A DNA stretch of 64,000 bases from Shewanella glacialipiscicola (GCF_023283485.1 NZ_JAKILU010000004.1:1-64000); one strand, 5' to 3'; shown: positions 9,275 through 18,226, numbered from the stretch's first letter. Translations and numbers: made by a program. The notes: a model not told the origin generated them from the sequence alone.

Positions 9275-9829
9275 TCACTTTGTATTGGTTTCGCGGCGAT
9301 ATTGGCAATTGGAATGATCATTTTGGTCAGGCCCTTCGGCACCACATTTAAGGCATTGCCATTCTTTGTTGCGGATGTTGATTTCATCACTGACGTGCTG
9401 CAAGTGATTATTTTGTATGCCGTTGATTTGTGCTTCAAGTTGACCAATACGTTTATCGAGCCAGCGACAGTTGGGATCGTTCGCTACGTGGTTACGACTG
9501 GCAAGCTGCTGCTTACGGTTAAGTTTTTTTACTTTAGTGGTTTTAGCTGGCTGATTGGATTTGGTTTTGGATGTATTGAGCGGTTTTATCTCGGCAGATG
9601 AATACTCTAATGCGCTCTGTGTTTGGTGGGGAATGTTAATCGGCTGACCATGACTGTCGAGCAAGGTATCTAAAGGTAAAGGTTCGTTTTTTTTGGGTTT
9701 AGATAAAGAGGTTACACTGGGTTCAGGCTCGGATGTCAGTTGTGCACTCGCTGGGATTATGGCCTGCATTAATAGCGAGATTACTGCTACAAACATGATA
9801 CGAATGGGATAACATTGATGCGCTAACAT
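9275..9829 (-). CDS. Exported protein of unknown function with C-terminal Cys pairs
   Basis: 184 residues. The N-terminus (about 1-30, ending PASAQ) looks like a signal peptide. A long low-complexity middle rich in S, T, K, P and Q (about 30-110) leads to a short C-terminal module: NDPNCRWLDKRIGQLEAQI (about 116-135, predicted amphipathic helix), then EWQCLKCGAEGPDQNDHSNC. The four cysteines of the C-terminal module could form disulfides or bind a metal, but the spacing is not one I recognise. The module resembles short exported Shewanella hypotheticals. The overlapping plus-strand frame at 9302-9601 is a shadow. Confidence 0.7.
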   Translation of the reverse strand: MLAHQCYPIRIMFVAVISLLMQAIIPASAQLTSEPEPSVTSLSKPKKNEPLPLDTLLDSHGQPINIPHQTQSALEYSSAEIKPLNTSKTKSNQPAKTTKVKKLNRKQQLASRNHVANDPNCRWLDKRIGQLEAQINGIQNNHLQHVSDEINIRNKEWQCLKCGAEGPDQNDHSNCQYRRETNTK

Positions 9830-9934
9830 TCCCTGTTCCTCAGCATAATTTGGTATAAACGGTAAAGTCGCTCCGTCGACATATTGAGTTTAGTGAGTGG
9901 AATGTATTCTTGCCAAATTTAGCGTCTAAATTAA

Positions 9935-10726
9935 CTAAAGCGTCATTGTAAAGTGGATGCCTGCATAAGTTTGATCCTGCGAGCTCGTATCGCCATTGGC
10001 CGCGGCTTCTTGTTCAATATCCCCTTGGGCAATGCTATGGCTAATATGGCCGCTGACACTCATGTTGGGTGATAATTGATAATTGCTCTCGAGGCCAAAC
10101 TGCAGGTTGTTCTTACCATTGTGCTCAGCTGTTCGGTATTTAAAATCAAACCCTTGGGTGATGTAGGGCGTGAGGCTAAAGTGGTCAGTAATATTCCAAA
10201 AACTGTGTAGACTCATTTCCACAAAATAGCCGTTAGCTTCAGTCGAATAAACGTAATTTATTGATGGTATTAACCAAGGTGTGGCGGTGTAGGCGAGTTC
10301 AGCGAATAGCTCATTATCTTGGCAGCGACTACTGCCGTAGCCTTCAATACGTTGATATCCCAGATTAGCATCAAAGTTTTCGACCAAGTTAAATCCATAT
10401 TCAAGACCAAGATTCCACTCGGTATAGGCTTGGCTATCGCCGCGACCAACTAAGGCGTAGGTGGTCCAGTTGCCATATTGAACTGAAGTATTCAGCCAAT
10501 AAATACCGCCATCTTGTAAGTTATTGCGCCCCTGTGAAATATATTTACTGTCCCAACCTAAATCGAGTGTTACCGCCAAAGATTCAATCTTCTCGCTAGG
10601 TAACAGGCTATGTGAGCTACTATCGATGTGTTCTAGGCTTTCATTGGCGAATGCGCCGTAGCTAAGGCCATTGATGCCTAAAAGACAGAGGATGCTCGCC
10701 ATCATTTTTGCTGAATGTATTGCCAT
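9935..10726 (-). CDS. Outer-membrane beta-barrel protein, TorF/gcw_chp-like
   Basis: 263 residues with a signal peptide (about 1-27, ending GAFA), then alternating amphipathic strands rich in aromatic residues and a C-terminus FTMTL suited to outer-membrane assembly. The first strand after the signal reads LDLGWDSKYISQGRN, like the opening strand of TIGR02001-type putative porins (compare FASDYVFRGES in the gene at 15442). Function is unknown. The promoter side (10727-10995) is shared with the divergent prlC and contains a strongly structured element that may bear on regulation of either. Confidence 0.75.
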   Translation of the reverse strand: MAIHSAKMMASILCLLGINGLSYGAFANESLEHIDSSSHSLLPSEKIESLAVTLDLGWDSKYISQGRNNLQDGGIYWLNTSVQYGNWTTYALVGRGDSQAYTEWNLGLEYGFNLVENFDANLGYQRIEGYGSSRCQDNELFAELAYTATPWLIPSINYVYSTEANGYFVEMSLHSFWNITDHFSLTPYITQGFDFKYRTAEHNGKNNLQFGLESNYQLSPNMSVSGHISHSIAQGDIEQEAAANGDTSSQDQTYAGIHFTMTL

Positions 10727-10789
10727 ATTTTTACTTATTTAGGAAGAGTGTGTTTATTAAGTAGAGAATACCTCGCCCAGCACTAAACG

Positions 10790-10882
10790 TTAATGCGAAT
10801 CAGTTTTATTTGCGATCTGGTTGGCAACAATGATCAAGCAAATAAAACGTAAATGTAAAATGCGAACAGGTTCGCATTTTTT
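10790..10882 (+). ncRNA. Structured intergenic RNA candidate ending in a terminator
   Basis: Three pairing elements lie in 93 bases. A perfect 11-bp inverted repeat (GTTTTATTTGC at 10803-10813, GCAAATAAAAC at 10838-10848) encloses a 24-base loop. A terminator hairpin follows (AAAATGCGAA at 10857-10866, TTCGCATTTT at 10871-10880, then T residues). A second copy of AATGCGAA at 10792-10799 could pair with the same TTCGCATT and so disrupt the terminator. The terminator faces plus-strand transcription but no plus-strand gene ends here. It is either a small RNA or an attenuator leader of prlC. No promoter was firmly identified and the RNA family is not recognised. Confidence 0.45.
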
Positions 10883-10995
10883 CAGGTAAAAACTCGCTAA
10901 GGAGGGATAATCGAAGTGGGCAATCGGTTTTCTTGCCTTGATAAATAGGACATTAGCCCTTATTTATACCCTATACAGATTGTTGAGGAATCATT

Positions 10996-13035
10996 ATGAG
11001 TAACCCTTTGCTTAGCGGCGCAAAATTACCGCTTTTTTCACAGATTAAACCGGAACATATTCAAGTCGCTGTTGAGCATGCTATTGCTCAATCTCGCGCT
11101 AAGATTGATGAGGTATTGCAACATCAAGGGCCTTTTACTTGGGACAACTTAGTTGCGCCACTCGAACAGGTTGACGATGAACTGAGCCAAATTTGGTCGC
11201 CGGTTTCTCACATGAATTCAGTCACTAGCACTGATGAATGGCGTGCAGCCCATGATGCTTGCTTGCCATTACTATCAGAGTACGGTACTTACGTTGGTCA
11301 ACATCAAGGTTTGTATGAGGCCTATAAGGCTCTGCGCGCATCGGATGAATTTGCACAATTGAACCAAGCACAACAGAAGGTCATTGAACACAGCCTGCGT
11401 GATTTTAAACTCTCAGGTATTGGTTTAGATGACGGGCAAAAAGTGCGTTATGGCGAAATTGTAAAGCGTTTGTCTGAGCTCACCAGTGGCTTTTCAAATC
11501 AATTATTGGATGCGACGCAAGCTTGGACTAAGTTAGTTACTGATGAAACCGAACTAGCGGGTCTGCCCGATTCAGCTAAAGCGGCTGCTAAGGCAATGGC
11601 GCAGGCACGTGAGTTAGAAGGTTGGTTATTTACCTTAGATTTCCCCTCTTATTTACCGGTTATGACCTACAGCGAAAACCGCAGCCTTCGAGAAGAGTGC
11701 TACCGCGCTTTTGTCACCCGTGCCTCCGATCAAGGCCCGAATGCTGGTAAGTTCGATAACAGCCCGCTAATGGACGAAATCCTTGCGTTGCGCCATGAGC
11801 TCGCACAGTTACTGGGTTTTGATAGTTTTGCTGACAAATCTCTGGCAACTAAAATGGCCGAAACGCCGGCGCAGGTGATGGCATTTTTAAATGAGTTAGC
11901 GCTGCGCTCAAAGGATCAAGCTAAGGCTGAACTGGCTGAGTTAAGAGCTTTTGCCGAGGCAGAATATGGTGTGACTGAGATGGCATCTTGGGACTTAAGT
12001 TTCTACGCCGAGAAGTTACAGCAGCATAAGTATGAGATTTCACAGGAAATCCTGCGCCCCTATTTCCCAGAAGATAAAGTGTTGTCTGGTCTTTTCTATA
12101 CAGTATCGCGTTTGTTTGGCCTTAAAATAGTTGAGCAAAAGGATATTGACCGTTGGCACAAAGACGTTCGTTTCTTCGATATTTTTGATGAAACGGGTGA
12201 GCACAGAGGCAGTTTCTACCTCGACTTATATGCTCGCACCGGTAAACGTGGCGGCGCTTGGATGGATGATTGCCGTGTGCGCCGTCAAACTGCCCATGGT
12301 TTACAAAAGCCAGTGGCTTATTTGACCTGTAACTTTAATGGTCCGATCGATGGTAAACCTGCGTTGTTTACCCACGATGAAGTGACGACCCTGTTCCACG
12401 AATTTGGCCACGGTATCCACCATATGCTGACTAAAATCGATGTTGCTGGCGTGTCGGGTATCAACGGCGTGCCTTGGGATGCGGTCGAGTTACCGAGTCA
12501 ATTTATGGAAAACTGGTGTTGGCAGGAAGAAGCGTTAGCTGAAATATCTGGCCACTTCGAAACGGGTGAGCCATTACCTAAGGCCTTGTTAGATAAAATG
12601 CTGGCGGCGAAAAACTTCCAATCAGGCATGACAATGCTGCGCCAACTCGAGTTCTCGTTGTTTGATTTTAGAATGCATCACGAATATGACCCAGCCCAAG
12701 GTGCGCGCATTCAAGAAACCTTAGACGAAGTGCGCCGTCAGGTGGCCGTATTAACGCCACCAGACTTTAACCGTTTCCAACATGGTTTTGCCCATATTTT
12801 TGCGGGTGGTTATGCCGCGGGATATTACAGCTATAAATGGGCCGAAGTGCTGTCGGCGGATGCGTTTTCGCGCTTTGAGGCCGAAGGTATTTTTAACCCT
12901 GAAACCGGTCGTCGTTTCTTGCACAATATCCTCGAAATGGGTGGTTCAGCCGAGCCTATGGACTTATTCAAGCAGTTTATGGGGCGTGAGCCAAATATCG
13001 ATGCCTTGTTAAGGCATTCAGGCATTGCTGCATAA
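10996..13035 (+). CDS. prlC: Oligopeptidase A (M3 metallopeptidase)
   Basis: Cytoplasmic zinc peptidase that degrades oligopeptides, including cleaved signal peptides. The 679 residues match the family length (E. coli OpdA about 680). The zinc site is in TLFHEFGHGIHHML, with H468 and H472 as ligands and E469 catalytic; the downstream glutamate ligand lies in the following helix (ELPSQFMENW region). The GGAWMDDCR segment and C-terminal GYAAGYYSYKWAEVLSADAF are characteristic of M3A enzymes. The ATG follows a usable ribosome site (GAGGAA). A terminator stands about 100 bases downstream. Confidence 0.96.
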   Translation: MSNPLLSGAKLPLFSQIKPEHIQVAVEHAIAQSRAKIDEVLQHQGPFTWDNLVAPLEQVDDELSQIWSPVSHMNSVTSTDEWRAAHDACLPLLSEYGTYVGQHQGLYEAYKALRASDEFAQLNQAQQKVIEHSLRDFKLSGIGLDDGQKVRYGEIVKRLSELTSGFSNQLLDATQAWTKLVTDETELAGLPDSAKAAAKAMAQARELEGWLFTLDFPSYLPVMTYSENRSLREECYRAFVTRASDQGPNAGKFDNSPLMDEILALRHELAQLLGFDSFADKSLATKMAETPAQVMAFLNELALRSKDQAKAELAELRAFAEAEYGVTEMASWDLSFYAEKLQQHKYEISQEILRPYFPEDKVLSGLFYTVSRLFGLKIVEQKDIDRWHKDVRFFDIFDETGEHRGSFYLDLYARTGKRGGAWMDDCRVRRQTAHGLQKPVAYLTCNFNGPIDGKPALFTHDEVTTLFHEFGHGIHHMLTKIDVAGVSGINGVPWDAVELPSQFMENWCWQEEALAEISGHFETGEPLPKALLDKMLAAKNFQSGMTMLRQLEFSLFDFRMHHEYDPAQGARIQETLDEVRRQVAVLTPPDFNRFQHGFAHIFAGGYAAGYYSYKWAEVLSADAFSRFEAEGIFNPETGRRFLHNILEMGGSAEPMDLFKQFMGREPNIDALLRHSGIAA

Positions 13036-13134
13036 GCAGGCTAGATAAGTCATTGTTAGTCAACATATCAACATATTTAATCCGTTAATTATGTTGATGT
13101 GATGAGCTCAAAATAATCTGAGTTACACAGTAAG

Positions 13135-13158
13135 AAGGCGCCTGAGAGCGCCTTTTTT
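13135..13158 (+). terminator. Terminator after prlC
   Basis: AAGGCGC (13135-13141) pairs with GCGCCTT (13148-13154) around a six-base loop, followed by a T run. It separates prlC from the thioesterase-like gene. Confidence 0.85.
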
Positions 13159-13231
13159 GTGACCTAGATCTCGCTTGCCCTGTGGTATGACCTCTGTTAG
13201 CCTGTGGCTCTTATTTCAAGGGCGACTGATT

Positions 13232-13762
13232 ATGAATCTGTATTTTCGTTTGTTTTGGTTATTATTTTGGCGTACGCGTCACTGCCGTGAGATCGATTTT
13301 CTCGGTACCAGTCGCATCACTTACCGTGCTTTGCCGAGCGATTGTGATATCAATTTTCATCTGACTAACTCCCGTTATCCCGCCTTTATGGATCTCGCGC
13401 GGACTTATATGTTGGCTGAGATGGGTTTGCTAAAACGCTTTATAAAGTTGAAGTGGATGCCAATCGTTAATGCCGCCGAATTTACCTATATTCGTGATAT
13501 TAAGCCTTTTCAACAGTTTGAGATTGAAACCAAGGTTGTCGGTTGGGATGAGAAATATTTCTATATTGAACAACGCTTCGTAAGTGAGCGTGGCCTGCAT
13601 TGTATCGTGCATGTGCGCGGGGTGTTTGTGTGTAAGCGTAAACAAATACCGCTGGATGTACTTGTGAAAGAGGCGGGCTATAACGACCCTGCGCCTGAAT
13701 TGCCACCCGAAGTGATTAAGTGGAAAGCATTTTTACAGCTCAAGAAAGAACGAAATATCTGA
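13232..13762 (+). CDS. Hot-dog-fold thioesterase-like protein
   Basis: 176 residues from the ATG at 13232 (a longer frame opens at a TTG at 13175, but the ATG has a CAAGGG ribosome site and a natural membrane-proximal N-terminus MNLYFRLFWLLFW). After a short hydrophobic N-terminus comes a single 4-hydroxybenzoyl-CoA-thioesterase-type hot-dog domain. Residues typical of it are ALPSDCDINFHLTNSRYPAFMDLAR (about 33-58), where D-x-N-x-H-x-x-N is the usual active-site loop, and VGWDEKYFYIEQRF. This resembles the THEM6 / YbgC-like branch. Substrate unknown; probably acyl-CoA. Confidence 0.8.
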   Translation: MNLYFRLFWLLFWRTRHCREIDFLGTSRITYRALPSDCDINFHLTNSRYPAFMDLARTYMLAEMGLLKRFIKLKWMPIVNAAEFTYIRDIKPFQQFEIETKVVGWDEKYFYIEQRFVSERGLHCIVHVRGVFVCKRKQIPLDVLVKEAGYNDPAPELPPEVIKWKAFLQLKKERNI

Positions 13763-13781
13763 TTTTACTGAGGCATGCTCG

Positions 13782-14429
13782 CTAAGGTATGCCTCTTTTT
13801 CCTATATTATCTTCCATTTCAGCCAGTAATATTTCCTCCTGTACTAGCATCCAAGCCCCGCGTAGTTGTGCTTGTTGCCAATAGCGCCACACTTGGTCAA
13901 AATCCAATAAATTCAAATGCCTAAAGCTATAATTTAAGCATGGGATTAAAGCACAGTCAGCGAGTGTAAAGCTGTCGCCACAGATCCAATGATGCTGCGC
14001 GAGTTGTGTATCTAAATGTTGAAATTGTAATAGCAATTGCTTCTCTAGCTTCTTGATTTCAAACTCGCTACTTTTGTCAGAATCGTGCAGTTTTTCTAAT
14101 TGAAATAATGAGTTGCTAATATCATTGTCGATAAGGCGATCAAAGAGTCTGACCTGTAAATTATGCATCGGCTCTGTAGGCAGCAGTTGGGTGCTGCTAT
14201 TAAAATGCCTGTCTAAGTATTCAATGATAATACTGGACTCGGGGATCAGCTGTTCATCTTGGGTTTTAAGCAAAGGCAGTCTTGCGTGCGGATACAGTTG
14301 ATGGAATTTTTGCCGTGAGAAAGGATCGCGTAAATCAACAATTCGGGGATAAAAGTTGGCCTGCTTTTCATAAAGAGCGATCAGCACCTTTTGTGAATAG
14401 CGTGACAAGGGGTGATAAAAAAGCTCCAT
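13782..14429 (-). CDS. Glutathione S-transferase family protein
   Basis: 215 residues from the ATG at 14427-14429, which has GGAG ten bases upstream; the longer frame to 14444 would begin at TTG. The N-terminal thioredoxin-like half starts MELFYHPLSRYSQKVLIALYE, with the Ser/Tyr region that activates glutathione, and contains the ARLPLLKTQDEQLIPESSIIIEYLD glutathione-contact segment. The C-terminal helical half contains GDSFTLADCALIPCL, the usual N-capping box of GSTs. Substrate cannot be predicted. It converges on the thioesterase gene with a 19-base gap. Confidence 0.85.
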   Translation of the reverse strand: MELFYHPLSRYSQKVLIALYEKQANFYPRIVDLRDPFSRQKFHQLYPHARLPLLKTQDEQLIPESSIIIEYLDRHFNSSTQLLPTEPMHNLQVRLFDRLIDNDISNSLFQLEKLHDSDKSSEFEIKKLEKQLLLQFQHLDTQLAQHHWICGDSFTLADCALIPCLNYSFRHLNLLDFDQVWRYWQQAQLRGAWMLVQEEILLAEMEDNIGKRGIP

Positions 14430-14634
14430 AGATATAGGCTCCAAACCCAGTTTTATTGATTTTACGTCTTAACTTTAGTCGTAATTGAGATGCTTGTTGT
14501 AAGAGTTCATTTAAAAATGCTTAGGCTAAATATCATTTGTGGTGGCAAGGCAAAATGATCCATCGGGGATAAAAATCGGTATTATTAAAGCAACATCGAA
14601 AACGTCAGAATTTAATCAGTTTAAAGGTAGTAAT

Positions 14635-15324
14635 ATGAATAAGTTAGAGCGTTTCTCATCCATTTATGCCAGAGCCAGTGAGCGCAAAGGTGGTTCCGCT
14701 GGGCTCGAAGCTCTGCTGTCAGGTTGTTTAACCGATGATGAGATCCGCCAGTATCGCGATGCTGAGTTATTGTCTGCCATGAGTCGGCAGGTATTTCAAA
14801 GTGGCTTTGTGTGGCGTGTGGTTGTGAATAAATGGCCTGAGTATGAGAAGTCTTTTTTTGGGTTTGAACCACGCAAGGTATTGATGTTATCTCCTGAACA
14901 AATTCAAGCACGGGCGAGTGATACAACCTTAATTCGTCATCTAAAAAAGACTCAAGCTATTTATGATAACGCGTTAATGATCCACGATATTGCCCGTGAG
15001 CATGGCAGTTTAGCGCAGTTGATTGCCGATTGGCCAACGCAAGATATTATCGGTTTATGGGCATTATTAAAAAAACGCGGAACTCGATTAGGTGGTAATA
15101 CGGGGCCATATTTTTTGCGCGGCATTGGTAAAGACACTTTCTTGTTAACCGATGATGTACAAGGTTATTTTAAAGCGCATAAGCTCGTCGATGCGGGATT
15201 TACATCGCAGACGGCGCTTAAACAAGTACAAGCGGTGTTTAATCAGTGGCAACAGCAATCGGGTCGTTGCTTGGCTGATATCAGCCGCATATTGGCTTGC
15301 AGCGTGGGTGATAATCGGATTTAG
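14635..15324 (+). CDS. DNA-3-methyladenine glycosylase I family protein
   Basis: 229 residues from the ATG at 14635, which follows an AAAGGTAG ribosome site; an upstream extension to 14539 adds 32 residues without family features. It belongs to the COG2818/Tag helix-hairpin-helix family, which excises alkylated bases. Family signatures seen are LLSAMSRQVFQSGFVWRVV (about 45-63) and the RLGGNTGPYFLRGIGKDTFLLTDDV stretch. E. coli Tag has a zinc 'snap' built from C4, H17, H175 and C179; I cannot find an equivalent N-terminal Cys-His pair here, and the protein is about 40 residues longer, so it is a divergent branch and activity on 3-methyladenine is not assured. Confidence 0.8.
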   Translation: MNKLERFSSIYARASERKGGSAGLEALLSGCLTDDEIRQYRDAELLSAMSRQVFQSGFVWRVVVNKWPEYEKSFFGFEPRKVLMLSPEQIQARASDTTLIRHLKKTQAIYDNALMIHDIAREHGSLAQLIADWPTQDIIGLWALLKKRGTRLGGNTGPYFLRGIGKDTFLLTDDVQGYFKAHKLVDAGFTSQTALKQVQAVFNQWQQQSGRCLADISRILACSVGDNRI

Positions 15325-15347
15325 TGTAATAGGTTTAACGTTAATAG

Positions 15348-15371
15348 AAAAAGACCAGCCGATGGCTGGTC
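15348..15371 (-). terminator. Terminator of the TorF-like porin gene
   Basis: GACCAGCC (15353-15360) and GGCTGGTC (15364-15371) form a perfect 8-bp stem with a GAT loop; on the minus strand it is followed by five T residues. It lies just beyond the stop of the minus-strand gene at 15442. Confidence 0.8.
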
Positions 15372-15441
15372 AAAGCTTTGTGTATCAAGCGATTGGACTA
15401 TTGCGGAGAAGCTGCCCCATGTGCGGATCAATAGCCTATCT

Positions 15442-16179
15442 TTAAAAGCTTTTGCTTATGCCAACCACAAAGCGGTCATCGAAGATTTCAGTTTGAGTAC
15501 CATAGACTTTATGGTCGCTATCAACTGTGCTGCCGTGATAACGGACATCAAAATTTAGCCCGTAGAACACTTTGCTAAGACCTAGGTTCCAGTGTCCCCA
15601 GCCCTCGGCACCTTCACCACTTAAGTCTTGATAACCGACAGAGCCTGATACTTTTATACCATTAGCGAAGTGATAACTTGGGTGTAGCGCGTAGTTTACG
15701 CCTTGCCAACCATCGACACCAAACCAGTCATCAACGGTGGGTGTAACTTCTAATTGCAAATTGGCGCTGCCAAACTGTCTGCCCACTTTGAGCCAGAGTT
15801 CGGTGTAGTTTGAATAAGATGCACCTGGGTAAAGGTATGAAAACAACATGACATCATAGGTGAAACCAGAGTCGCCAAACTCACCCGTTTTACCGACAAA
15901 GGGAGCGGTGACGATTTCTAAATTGGGATCGGCAAATTTAATGTTGGAACTAAATACCCCTGCATACCAACCTTCAGTGTGGTTCCAGCTCAAGGTGCCT
16001 TGCACTACGGGAATGTCACCATCTAAGGTTTCAGATTCACCGCGAAACACATAGTCGGAGGCAAAATTGAGGTTACCATTAATCGTGCCACCCAAGAGTT
16101 GATTTTCATCAGATGCTTGAGCGTTTATGGCAAGGATAAGTAATGCTCCGCTGAGCAGGAGTGTTGTGCGAGTTGTCAT
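15442..16179 (-). CDS. TorF-family putative porin
   Basis: About 245 residues. The frame extends to an ATG at 16209, but that start has no ribosome site and would give an overlong n-region; starting at MTTRTTLLLSGALLIL (16179) gives a normal signal peptide ending NAQAS. The mature part opens GNLNFASDYVFRGESETLDG, the signature strand of TIGR02001 putative porins, and ends VVGISKSF with a terminal phenylalanine expected of outer-membrane barrels. Such proteins are often co-regulated with respiratory or nutrient conditions, but no function is established. The upstream region is an 890-base gap shared with the RND pump operon. Confidence 0.8.
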   Translation of the reverse strand: MTTRTTLLLSGALLILAINAQASDENQLLGGTINGNLNFASDYVFRGESETLDGDIPVVQGTLSWNHTEGWYAGVFSSNIKFADPNLEIVTAPFVGKTGEFGDSGFTYDVMLFSYLYPGASYSNYTELWLKVGRQFGSANLQLEVTPTVDDWFGVDGWQGVNYALHPSYHFANGIKVSGSVGYQDLSGEGAEGWGHWNLGLSKVFYGLNFDVRYHGSTVDSDHKVYGTQTEIFDDRFVVGISKSF

Positions 16180-17071
16180 GGTCATCATCTCAACGTTATG
16201 TTTAATCATAGGGAGTTGTTAGCGCCCGTTTATCATAGAAATAAGTTGTGAATAGCGGTGTTACTGAGGATGAACCAATCACGAAAAAATATGAACAAAT
16301 ATGAAAATCAGTTTTAGCCTTAGAGTTAATAGGTTTGTAAACAATTGCCGGCATTATAGAAGCCTTATTTGTGGGAGTCTTAGTTTCATTTTATGGGGCA
16401 CTAATTTGGCTTTGGCATTTGCTCCGCTTTGGATGAATCACTAAGATAGCCCGCTCAGTAATATTTGTACTGATTCGATTGTTGCAGGTCGATGATGCAA
16501 AGTTGTCATTAAACTCAGGAAAGTACTTGATATGATGCACAGCACTCGTTCGCGGTCTATTTATAATTAAGCTATAAACGGTATGAGCTTTTTCTGCTAA
16601 TATCTTATGTAAATCTGTTGTTTTTAACGGTTTGGCCTATTAGAAATAGATTATAAAGATAATTTATAGGGCTGTTTTGTCGTCTAAATAAATGATTACG
16701 AGAAATGTGCTCAAATTATGTCGAAGAGAGTCCGCTTGATTCACTGTGAAGTCGGTCGTCACAGCTTTACAGTGTATGTATGAGCTGTAAATTCAGCATG
16801 TAGAGTCGGTCGATTGAGTTTTTTACAGCGTATCCCGCTAAAAAGGTGACTCATCCTTAATAGATTTTTTAATCGAATAATAATTCGTTGATATGAGTCA
16901 TGCCAGAATAGTAAAAGTTTTTATTAGTTTATAATTTGGTTTCGTTATCCTCCTTGTTGGTCCCTATAGGCCATGAGATAAATAACGGATTTAGTTTTAG
17001 TTACCATTACCGCTCGTGTCAGCGCAATAAGTGTACTGGTATGTGGGCAGTGAATATTTGAAGGAGTTCTC
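16180..17071. promoter_or_regulatory. Long intergenic region between the porin and the RND pump
   Basis: No convincing gene was found in about 890 bases. It holds two copies of AGTCGGTCG (16750-16758 and 16804-16812), each followed 7-9 bases later by TTTACAG, so there is a degenerate direct repeat with a period near 55. The first TTTACAG (16766-16772) forms a perfect 7-bp inverted repeat with CTGTAAA at 16785-16791 across 12 bases. These lie 260-320 bases before the pump operon and could be regulator sites. A strong ribosome site (AAGGAG) directly precedes the pump adaptor gene. Confidence 0.4.
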
Positions 17072-18217
17072 ATGCGGCAGACAATTAAACTTGCCTCAGT
17101 TATAAGCGTGGCGTTATTGATGGCAGCTTGCAGCCCTCTGGAAGAGAAAGCTCCAGCGAGTGCGGGTCCACAGAGTACGGAAGTTGGAATCCTTAATGTT
17201 GTTGCCCAGACTCAAGCGATTCAGGTGGAATTACCTGGCCGTAGTAAGGCTTTTCTTGAGGCGGAAGTTCGCCCACAGGTTAGCGGTATTATCACTAAGC
17301 GTAGCTTTATCGAAGGTAGCAATGTGAAACAAGGTGAGTCGCTTTATCAAATTGACTCAGCAACCTATAAAGCGGCTCTTGTGAGCGCAAATGCGGATTT
17401 AGCCAGAGCAAACGCGAGTTTAGCCTCAGCAAAAGCAAAAGCGTCGCGTTATAAGCAGTTAGTCAAAACAAATGCCATCAGTCAGCAAGATTTTGACGAC
17501 GCAGAAGCGGCGTATAAAGAAGCCTTAGCGGGTGTGACGGTTGCAGAGGCTGCCATCAACACGGCAAAAATCAATCTGCAATATACCGAAGTGCTAGCGC
17601 CTATCTCTGGGCGTATTGGTAAGTCGAGTGTTACTGCTGGGGCGTTAGTTACCGCCAATCAAAGCCAAACCTTGGCCACAATTCAACAGCTTGATCCTAT
17701 CAATGTTGATATCGCGCAATCGAGCGCGCAGTTACTACGCCTTAAAGCTAAATTGAAGCAAGGTAAGCTGCAAGCATCTGATAATGCTGATGTGCAATTA
17801 ATACTCGAAGATGGTACTCAATATGGCCACCCAGGCAAACTGCAGTTTGCTGAAGTGAGCGTTGATCAAAGCACGGGCTCGGTGATTTTACGTGCCGAGT
17901 TTCCTAATCCTGAAGGTATTTTATTACCTGGTATGTATGTGCGCGCTATGTTGAATGCGGGCACCGATCCACAAGCCATTTTAGTGCCACAAAAAGCAAT
18001 TTCTCGTAACTCTAAGGGTGATGCTGTGGCTATGGTGGTTAACGATCAAGGTATAGTTGAAGCGATAACTGTGACTACTGCGGAAGTGATCGATAATCAG
18101 TGGCGCGTGACTTCGGGTTTAGTGGTTGGTGACAAGCTGATTGTGGAAGGATTACAAAAAATTCGTCCCGGAGCACCAGTAACTACCAAAGTTATTTCTG
18201 AAACGAAAGCACAATAG
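17072..18217 (+). CDS. RND efflux periplasmic adaptor lipoprotein (AcrA-like)
   Basis: 381 residues. The signal peptide ends in a lipobox (LLMAAC, lipidated C20), so it is a periplasmic lipoprotein anchored in the inner membrane. Order: beta-barrel/lipoyl half (about 50-95, EVRPQVSGIITKRSFIEGSNVKQGE), alpha-helical hairpin (about 98-165), second lipoyl half (YTEVLAPISGRIGKSSVTAGALVTANQ), barrel and membrane-proximal domain. These match AcrA/MexA. It starts after AAGGAG and is followed nine bases later by the pump gene. No TolC-type channel or local TetR regulator is present, so an outer-membrane channel encoded elsewhere is expected. Confidence 0.94.
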   Translation: MRQTIKLASVISVALLMAACSPLEEKAPASAGPQSTEVGILNVVAQTQAIQVELPGRSKAFLEAEVRPQVSGIITKRSFIEGSNVKQGESLYQIDSATYKAALVSANADLARANASLASAKAKASRYKQLVKTNAISQQDFDDAEAAYKEALAGVTVAEAAINTAKINLQYTEVLAPISGRIGKSSVTAGALVTANQSQTLATIQQLDPINVDIAQSSAQLLRLKAKLKQGKLQASDNADVQLILEDGTQYGHPGKLQFAEVSVDQSTGSVILRAEFPNPEGILLPGMYVRAMLNAGTDPQAILVPQKAISRNSKGDAVAMVVNDQGIVEAITVTTAEVIDNQWRVTSGLVVGDKLIVEGLQKIRPGAPVTTKVISETKAQ

Positions 18218-18226
18218 GGCATAGCT

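Noticed and set aside
16270-16450. Short peptides (15-21 codons) in the porin/RND intergenic region
   Set aside because: No ribosome site and no sequence features beyond chance open frames.
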